The position numbers were made by a program, and so were the translations under genes. This document shows positions 59,660 to 64,000 of a stretch of DNA of 64,000 nt, in pieces (position 1 is the stretch's first letter; every line of letters begins with the position of its first letter). Below the pieces are notes generated by a model. The model saw only the letters and a list, made by a program, of their open reading frames with translations. It did no database searches and was not told the DNA's origin. The DNA is from Nitrospira sp. (GTDB lineage: Bacteria; Nitrospirota; Nitrospiria; Nitrospirales; Nitrospiraceae). Location of the stretch: assembly GCA_016873395.1 (NCBI GenBank), contig VGXG01000004.1:1-64000 (forward strand), in the 5' to 3' direction.

Positions 59660-60346
59660 TCAACGTTTCGCCTGCCGCACCTCGACCCCTTGCGGAGTCC
59701 CTACCATCAAGATATCCGTCCGGCCCACGAAAAGGCCGGTCTCGACCACGCCGGGGATCAGATTGAGGCGGGTCTCCAACTCTGCCGGGTTCTCGATGCG
59801 CCCTATATGCAGGTCCAGGATGTAATGGCCGGCTTCGGTCCGGAAAATCTCGCCGTTCCGTTCCCGCAAGACCGGCTTCATGCCCAGCTCGTCAATCTGT
59901 CTGGCGGTGCTCCCCCACCCGAACGGGACTACCTCAACCGGCAGCGGAAAGGAGTTTCCCAGGGCCGGCACCAGCTTGGTGTGGTCCACCACAATGATCA
60001 CCTGCCGCGCGGCCGTCGCCACGATTTTTTCTTTCAGCAGCGCTCCGCCGCCGCCCTTGATCAGGTTAAGCTGAGGGTCCACCTGGTCCGCACCGTCGAT
60101 ATCCACATCAATGGCCCAGGAGTCTTCCGTCTCCACAAGTGGGATGCCGGACTTCCGTGCCAGCTCGGCCGTCCCCCGCGACGTGGGCACGCCCTTGATC
60201 TTCAATCCGGCCTTCACTCGTTCCCCGAGCGCCAGGACCACATAGCGGGCGGTGGAGCCGGTGCCCAGCCCCACGACCATCCCATCGCGGACATGCGCGA
60301 CTGCCGCCTCCGCGGCTATCCGCTTCAGGGTGTCAAGATTTTCCAC
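59660..60346 (-). CDS. rpiA: Ribose-5-phosphate isomerase A
   Basis: It interconverts ribose 5-phosphate and ribulose 5-phosphate. The 228 residues carry GLGTGSTARYV, DVDIDGADQVDPQLNLIKGGGGALLKEKI with the catalytic Asp and Glu, and DHTKLVPALG with the conserved Lys. The start ATG 60346 is followed by normal family sequence. It belongs to a loose minus-strand sugar-phosphate group with glk, pgl and tal-pgi, interrupted by mazEF. Confidence 0.96.
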   Translation of the reverse strand: MENLDTLKRIAAEAAVAHVRDGMVVGLGTGSTARYVVLALGERVKAGLKIKGVPTSRGTAELARKSGIPLVETEDSWAIDVDIDGADQVDPQLNLIKGGGGALLKEKIVATAARQVIIVVDHTKLVPALGNSFPLPVEVVPFGWGSTARQIDELGMKPVLRERNGEIFRTEAGHYILDLHIGRIENPAELETRLNLIPGVVETGLFVGRTDILMVGTPQGVEVRQAKR

Positions 60347-60357
60347 CGGGTCGTTCC

Positions 60358-60696
60358 CTAATCGGCGATGATTTCATTCAGGCCGTCGACGACCTGAGCC
60401 AGTTCCTCAAGGCTCACCTTTCCAAGTCTCTGGCCGATCCGTTCAACCGTCAGTGTACGAATCTGGCTGATCTTTACCCAGGATTTCTTCGGCAGGCCCT
60501 TTGACTGAAGCTCAAGAGTGAGCGGGAAGCCCGCTCGTTGAGGTTGGCTCGTGAGCGCTGCCGCGATCACCGTACCGGAGCGTTCATTGAACACGTCGTG
60601 GCTGAGGATCAGCACGGGGCGGCGCCCCGCTTGCTCCTTGCCGCGGACCGGGTTGAGATCCGCCCAGCGAATCTCCCCCCTCAGTATTCGGGCCAT
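60358..60696 (-). CDS. mazF: MazF/PemK-type mRNA interferase toxin
   Basis: The 112-residue toxin starts at ATG 60696 ([34 protein letters not shown]). It has the R/G-E-[IV]-x-x-[AV]-D-L-x-P-x-x-G-x-E family opening, the conserved Thr/Ser strand (VIAAALTS), and [17 protein letters not shown]. It would cut mRNA at specific sites when freed from its antitoxin. It overlaps the antitoxin gene by 16 bp, and its stop lies 11 bp before rpiA. Confidence 0.92.
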   Translation of the reverse strand: MARILRGEIRWADLNPVRGKEQAGRRPVLILSHDVFNERSGTVIAAALTSQPQRAGFPLTLELQSKGLPKKSWVKISQIRTLTVERIGQRLGKVSLEELAQVVDGLNEIIAD

Positions 60697-60923
60697 TCTG
60701 AGACATCCTCGGACAGGCCTTCCTCGGCAAGCGCCTTTTCGAATGCGGGATCGAGTTTCGCACACTCCCTGGCCAAGCGGCTTTGCTCCAGACGCGTGAG
60801 TTTTTCCTCCACGGCTTCCTGAATCGCCTGGCTTCGGCTGGGAAAGGCGGCTTTCTCCACGAGCTTGTCGAGGCGTTCCAAGGTGGACTCATCAAGGGAT
60901 ATCGCAACTTTGGACCTGGGCAT
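60681..60923 (-). CDS. mazE: RHH-type antitoxin of MazEF
   Basis: The 80-residue antitoxin (ATG 60923 behind GGAGGT) reads [39 protein letters not shown], a ribbon-helix-helix DNA-binding domain. An acidic, probably disordered C-terminus ([20 protein letters not shown]) would wrap the toxin. It is first in the operon. An operator-like palindrome overlaps its leader. Confidence 0.92.
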   Translation of the reverse strand: MPRSKVAISLDESTLERLDKLVEKAAFPSRSQAIQEAVEEKLTRLEQSRLARECAKLDPAFEKALAEEGLSEDVSEWPEY

Positions 60924-60936
60924 GCAATACCTCCAA

Positions 60937-60955
60937 GTATGACCATACGTCATAC
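60937..60955 (-). promoter_or_regulatory. Operator of mazEF
   Basis: GTATGAC-CATAC-GTCATAC is a perfect inverted repeat 14 bp upstream of the antitoxin start, a usual position for RHH antitoxin autoregulation. Confidence 0.7.
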
Positions 60956-61009
60956 CCGCGTCATGGTCAAGCCCCTTGTCCCGTCGGCGCCTAACTTTGG
61001 GTAGACTGG

Positions 61010-62095
61010 TCAGCCGAGACTATCTTTTCTGAGCTGCGCCGCCACCGAAGCCGCCCCCAGCAGCGCGGTCTTCTGGTTCAGAATCACCCGCACGGGAATT
61101 CCGCTCAGCAGGCGCTTGTACCGTCCTTTGGCCGTGAAGGCGCGCATGAAGGTGCCGTCTTGCAGCTTTTTGATCAGCTTGGGCGCGATCCCCCCGCCCA
61201 GATAGACCCCGTCCAGCGCCAGCGCTTTCAACGCCAGGTTCCCTGCTTCCGCCCCGTAAACGGCGGCAAAGAGTTCCAGTGCCTGTTGGCAGAGCTCCGC
61301 ATGGCCGGCCAGCCCGACCTCGGCGATGACAGCGGCGGGATCTTCCACCTTCAATCGCTCGGCCAGCCAGGTCGGCTCGTTCCTTTTCGTCTCCTTGAGG
61401 AATTCATAGATGGCATGCAGTCCGGCCCCGGACAACAGCCGCTCGTAACTCACGTGGAGGTGTTGGGTTCGGAGGTGGCGCAGCAGGTCGATCTCAAGGT
61501 CGCTGGTCGGCGCAAAACTGGCGTGGCCTCCCTCAGAGGGCATGGGATGGTAGCGGCTGCCCTGCCAAAAGAGGATGGCTTCCCCCAGGCCGGTGCCGGC
61601 CGCGATCAAGGCCATCGTCCTCTTGGCTGCTGCCGAGGCAGGGGAGGGGCTGCCCTGGTTGAGCGCGGTGGTTTCGTCGGGCCGTAGGACCAAGAGCCCA
61701 TAAGCCGTGGCCTCAAGGTCGTTGAGAAGCCGGACCAGCGAGGCGTGCGGTGCCTTCACGTGCTTGGCCAGATCGGCCCCATCGATCACCCAGGGCAAAT
61801 TCGTCGCCTGGCACCGGTTGTCGATGACCGGCCCTGCGACCCCGAAGCAGGCCGCGTCAATCACTGGCCCAGACAGCGGTCTCTCCTGAGGCGCAGCAGG
61901 CTCAGCCTCTTCCTCCCCGGCCGGTTCAGAGGGTTCCTTAGCAGGAGGCTTGAGAAACTCGGTGACGACCTCCTCGAGCGATTTATAGTCCGCGCTGGCA
62001 AAAGTCTGCTCCCGGACCGGTTCGACCCGCTCGGTCGTCCAGTCAAAGAGCGCCAGATTGGTCTTGGTACCGCCGATGTCGCCGGCAAGAATCAT
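61010..62095 (-). CDS. glk: Glucokinase
   Basis: It is an ATP-dependent glucokinase of the bacterial Glk family. It begins [18 protein letters not shown] (ATG 62095, GGAGGATCC upstream). [47 protein letters not shown] and LGGGIAPK supply phosphate, sugar and ATP contacts. The 361 residues are somewhat longer than E. coli Glk because of an acidic Pro/Glu insert (residues about 60-78). With pgl and tal-pgi upstream it would feed or drain sugar storage pools such as glycogen. Confidence 0.94.
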   Translation of the reverse strand: MILAGDIGGTKTNLALFDWTTERVEPVREQTFASADYKSLEEVVTEFLKPPAKEPSEPAGEEEAEPAAPQERPLSGPVIDAACFGVAGPVIDNRCQATNLPWVIDGADLAKHVKAPHASLVRLLNDLEATAYGLLVLRPDETTALNQGSPSPASAAAKRTMALIAAGTGLGEAILFWQGSRYHPMPSEGGHASFAPTSDLEIDLLRHLRTQHLHVSYERLLSGAGLHAIYEFLKETKRNEPTWLAERLKVEDPAAVIAEVGLAGHAELCQQALELFAAVYGAEAGNLALKALALDGVYLGGGIAPKLIKKLQDGTFMRAFTAKGRYKRLLSGIPVRVILNQKTALLGAASVAAQLRKDSLG

Positions 62096-62103
62096 GGATC
62101 CTC

Positions 62104-62257
62104 CAGGATGTTGAAAAAGGCCCCCAACTTTGTTCTCACCACCCCTTGCACGAGGCCAGGCAAGAGGTACCCGTCCGACCACTCAACGTACTGGTCAAGT
62201 ACGCCTCGTGGCCTTCGCTCCCTGCGGCCGCGTTGGTTGACCTTTTTGAACATCCTG
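62104..62257. repeat. Inverted-repeat (MITE-like) element, CAGGATGTTGAAAAAGG ends
   Basis: CAGGATGTTGAAAAAGG and CCTTTTTGAACATCCTG bound 154 bp between pgl and glk. The middle holds CAACGTACTGGTCAAGTACGCCTCG-type sequence (quoted in two parts: CAACGTACTGG, TCAAGTACGCC). It belongs to the same broad family as 27935-28136. Confidence 0.88.
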
Positions 62258-62331
62258 TCATGAGTTCTGCAAACCTCTTGGCTTTCGGGCGATCGATCTC
62301 TTCAACGAGGCTGGATTGTCTGTCAGCAATA

Positions 62332-63111
62332 TTATTCCTCGTGGGACACGATCCCTTGCTTGGCCATCGTCAGCTCCGCGGCTGCGGCCCGGTCTAGGAA
62401 CCAGACCAACCGCCCGTTCACCGGCTGAATCAGCCTGGCCGGGACCTTCCGGGGATCCTGCGCCTGCCCCTCGATGGCCAACCGGACAGCCTTCGCCTTG
62501 CCGGCTCCGCTTACGAGAAAGACACAGGCTTGGGCTTGATTGATGGCCGCCGCCGTGAGCGTGAGTCGGTTCTTCACTCCCTTGGGCGAGTGATTGGCCA
62601 CCACGAGCCTGCGCTGGTCATTCAAGGCGGCCGTGCCGGGAAAGAGCGACGCCGTATGGGCGTCCTCTCCCAGCCCCAGCAGCACCAGGTCGAAGGGGGG
62701 CCAGGCCGGCGGCGCAACTCCGAATCGCTCGCGGATCAGGGCCTCGTACCGGCGCGCTTCTTCATCCGGGTCCTTGGCTTCCCCCTTCATCCGGGCAATC
62801 TGCTTCGGCGCGATCTTCAGCGGCCCGAAGAGCGTGTCCTCGACCGTCTTGAAATTGCTTTCCGGATGGTCCGGAGCGACACAGCGCTCATCGCCGAAAT
62901 AAAATTCGATGCGCTGCCAATCCAGTTGCCCCGCACAAGCAGGACCAGCCAAGGTCGTGTAGAGCATCCGCGGCGTAGACCCGCCTGAGAGAGCCACGCG
63001 GAACCGTCCGTCCCGTTCGATTGCTTGTCGGCCGAGCCACAGAAACAACTCGGCCGCCTCGCCGGCCAGCTCCGTACTGTCGTTCAGGATTCGGAGCTCA
63101 GGCGCTCCCAT
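62332..63111 (-). CDS. pgl: 6-phosphogluconolactonase
   Basis: It hydrolyses 6-phosphogluconolactone in the oxidative pentose phosphate pathway. The DevB-type motifs are present: FRVALSGGSTPRMLY, FYFGDERCVAPDHPESN, FDLVLLGLGEDAHTASLFPG and RLTLTAAAINQA. I begin at ATG 63111 (MGAPELRIL, 259 or so residues); GTG 63126 directly after the upstream stop is also possible. The gap to the tal-pgi stop is under 20 bp, so the two are co-translated. Confidence 0.94.
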   Translation of the reverse strand: MGAPELRILNDSTELAGEAAELFLWLGRQAIERDGRFRVALSGGSTPRMLYTTLAGPACAGQLDWQRIEFYFGDERCVAPDHPESNFKTVEDTLFGPLKIAPKQIARMKGEAKDPDEEARRYEALIRERFGVAPPAWPPFDLVLLGLGEDAHTASLFPGTAALNDQRRLVVANHSPKGVKNRLTLTAAAINQAQACVFLVSGAGKAKAVRLAIEGQAQDPRKVPARLIQPVNGRLVWFLDRAAAAELTMAKQGIVSHEE

Positions 63112-63126
63112 TGTCTGCCCTGCCAC

Positions 63127-64000
63127 CTACCTGTGCCGCCTTGCTGCACGCTTCCTGACCGACTTCCTGGCCGTACGGGTGGTGCGGCGATGTCTAGCTT
63201 GGCTCGCCTCACGGCTTAGCGTCCTGATTTTCGCCGGCGCCTGCCGGCCGAGCTGTACCCGGACGACCGGCCGGTGATGGGCCCGCAGCGATTGCAGGTC
63301 TCCCACCGCCTGGGCCTCGGCTAAGGTCCCGAAGGTATAAGGGGCGCCGGGCACCTCGATCTTGGGCTGCAAGTCCTCGACAAGCTGGAGAAACAGCCCC
63401 GTGTCGGGCCCGCCCTTGTGGAGCTGCCCGGTTGAATGGAGGTAGCGAGGCCCGTAGCCGGCCGTGGTGGCCAGATGATACTTGACCAGCAAGGTTTTGC
63501 GGAGCGCCTTGAGGGCCGCATCGGCCTTCTGCGACGGACACATATAGGCCAGGATCGCCAGGTACTTGCCCGGCCCCGCCTGCGCCAGGAGATCGGCGAG
63601 GGTCCCATCCATCGGCACAGGCGGCACCGTCCCGCTGCGACGGACTTCCGCCAGAATCCGGCTCGTGTTCTCCTTGCTCTCTTGCACGTTGGGCTGGTCG
63701 AAGGGGTGGATGCCCAGTGTGCGGCCCGCCACGGCCGTGGCAAATTCCCAGAGGAAGAATTGCGCAGCCAGATCGTAGCGGTCCCTGAGCGTCAGCCAGA
63801 CGACCGGCTGCCCGGCCCGTTCCAGCACCTTCACCTGTCGATCCGTGCCGTTGTTGGCGTCCCCGTTGAGCCGGAGATAGGTAAAGAGACGGTCCTGTCC
63901 GTAGCAGGCAGGAGCAGCCAGCGGCTCCTCGGCAATCGGGATCAGGCCCTTCCCCTCCTTGCCCGTGCTCTCGGCCAACAACTGCTCGGCCCAGAGGCCG
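63127..64000 (-). CDS. Transaldolase/glucose-6-phosphate isomerase fusion, C-terminal part
   Basis: The frame is open to the right edge of the window, so the N-terminal transaldolase part is missing. The visible 290 residues are the isomerase-like end: LWAEQLLAESTGKEGKGLIPI near the edge, then FFLWEFATAVAGRTLGIHPFDQPNVQESKENT and YLHSTGQLHKGGPD..FLQL, characteristic of Tal-Pgi proteins. A basic tail (ARHRRTTRTARKSVRKRAARRHR, quoted for composition) ends the protein. It is upstream of pgl and glk on the same strand. Confidence 0.9.
   Translation of the reverse strand, partial: GLWAEQLLAESTGKEGKGLIPIAEEPLAAPACYGQDRLFTYLRLNGDANNGTDRQVKVLERAGQPVVWLTLRDRYDLAAQFFLWEFATAVAGRTLGIHPFDQPNVQESKENTSRILAEVRRSGTVPPVPMDGTLADLLAQAGPGKYLAILAYMCPSQKADAALKALRKTLLVKYHLATTAGYGPRYLHSTGQLHKGGPDTGLFLQLVEDLQPKIEVPGAPYTFGTLAEAQAVGDLQSLRAHHRPVVRVQLGRQAPAKIRTLSREASQARHRRTTRTARKSVRKRAARRHR

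Noticed and set aside
60551-60799. Plus-strand small ORFs over mazEF
   Set aside because: They are opposite to a recognised toxin-antitoxin pair with its own ribosome binding site and operator, and look like shadows.

Overview
The window is a GC-rich stretch of a Nitrospira chromosome (phylum Nitrospirota, nitrite oxidisers). The decisive evidence is a complete nitrite oxidoreductase operon on the minus strand at about 36.2-41.0 kb: a Tat-exported molybdopterin alpha subunit (nxrA) followed by a four-cluster iron-sulfur beta subunit (nxrB). The rest is ordinary core gene content of an autotrophic, Gram-negative-type cell: lipoproteins, a BamE-like protein, periplasmic DegP, a di-haem peroxidase and DedA.

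Layout. 0-8.4 kb: a truncated lipoprotein, tRNA-Val(CAC), an overlapping trmFO-xerC-hslV-hslU run, argB, nicotinamidase, an M28 peptidase and a methyltransferase-like protein. 8.4-15.4 kb (minus): gamma carbonic anhydrase, a Spy/CpxP-like protein, DegP, a two-component pair and a stand-alone SdhA/FrdA-type flavoprotein. 15.7-22.1 kb (plus): gcvP, a membrane/SPOR-like protein, a low-GC pair of unknown genes, an orphan ribbon-helix-helix antitoxin and a Tat-exported class V aminotransferase. 22.7-30.4 kb (minus): NUDIX, gcvT, FKBP, FIST, S58 peptidase, beta-CASP ribonuclease and LOG genes. 30.6-36.1 kb: a cytochrome c peroxidase and several small lipoprotein, membrane and hypothetical genes. 36.2-41.5 kb: nxrAB with a long AT-rich upstream region holding a sigma-54-like promoter. 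41.6-43.7 kb: tRNA-Gly(GCC) and a decayed mobile island (integrase stub, intact IS1595-type element, broken IS3 element, truncated moxR). 44-50 kb: mixed housekeeping genes. 50.4-53.8 kb: a LolD/FtsX-type ABC exporter. 54-59.5 kb: an AT-rich HEPN gene, DUF2283, mgtE and an M1 aminopeptidase. 59.6-64 kb (minus): rpiA, mazEF, glucokinase, 6-phosphogluconolactonase and the end of a transaldolase/glucose-6-phosphate isomerase, together a sugar-phosphate cluster.

The most unusual feature is not a gene. At about 18 places the DNA between genes, and at four places inside genes, consists of degenerate tandem repeats with a strict 7-bp period. The unit sequence differs from locus to locus, and several arrays are built as two oppositely oriented halves that could form a hairpin. 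Two loci 41 kb apart carry nearly the same array in opposite orientation and differ at one end by exactly one 7-bp unit. Three loci share a composite element of about 115 bp with fixed ends, and in two of these the end runs into the Shine-Dalgarno of a gene. On top of this lie at least two families of short inverted-terminal-repeat elements (MITE-like) that share internal modules.

Limits: product names rest on motifs read by eye. No database or structure search was run, and start codons were chosen from visible ribosome binding sites and family lengths.
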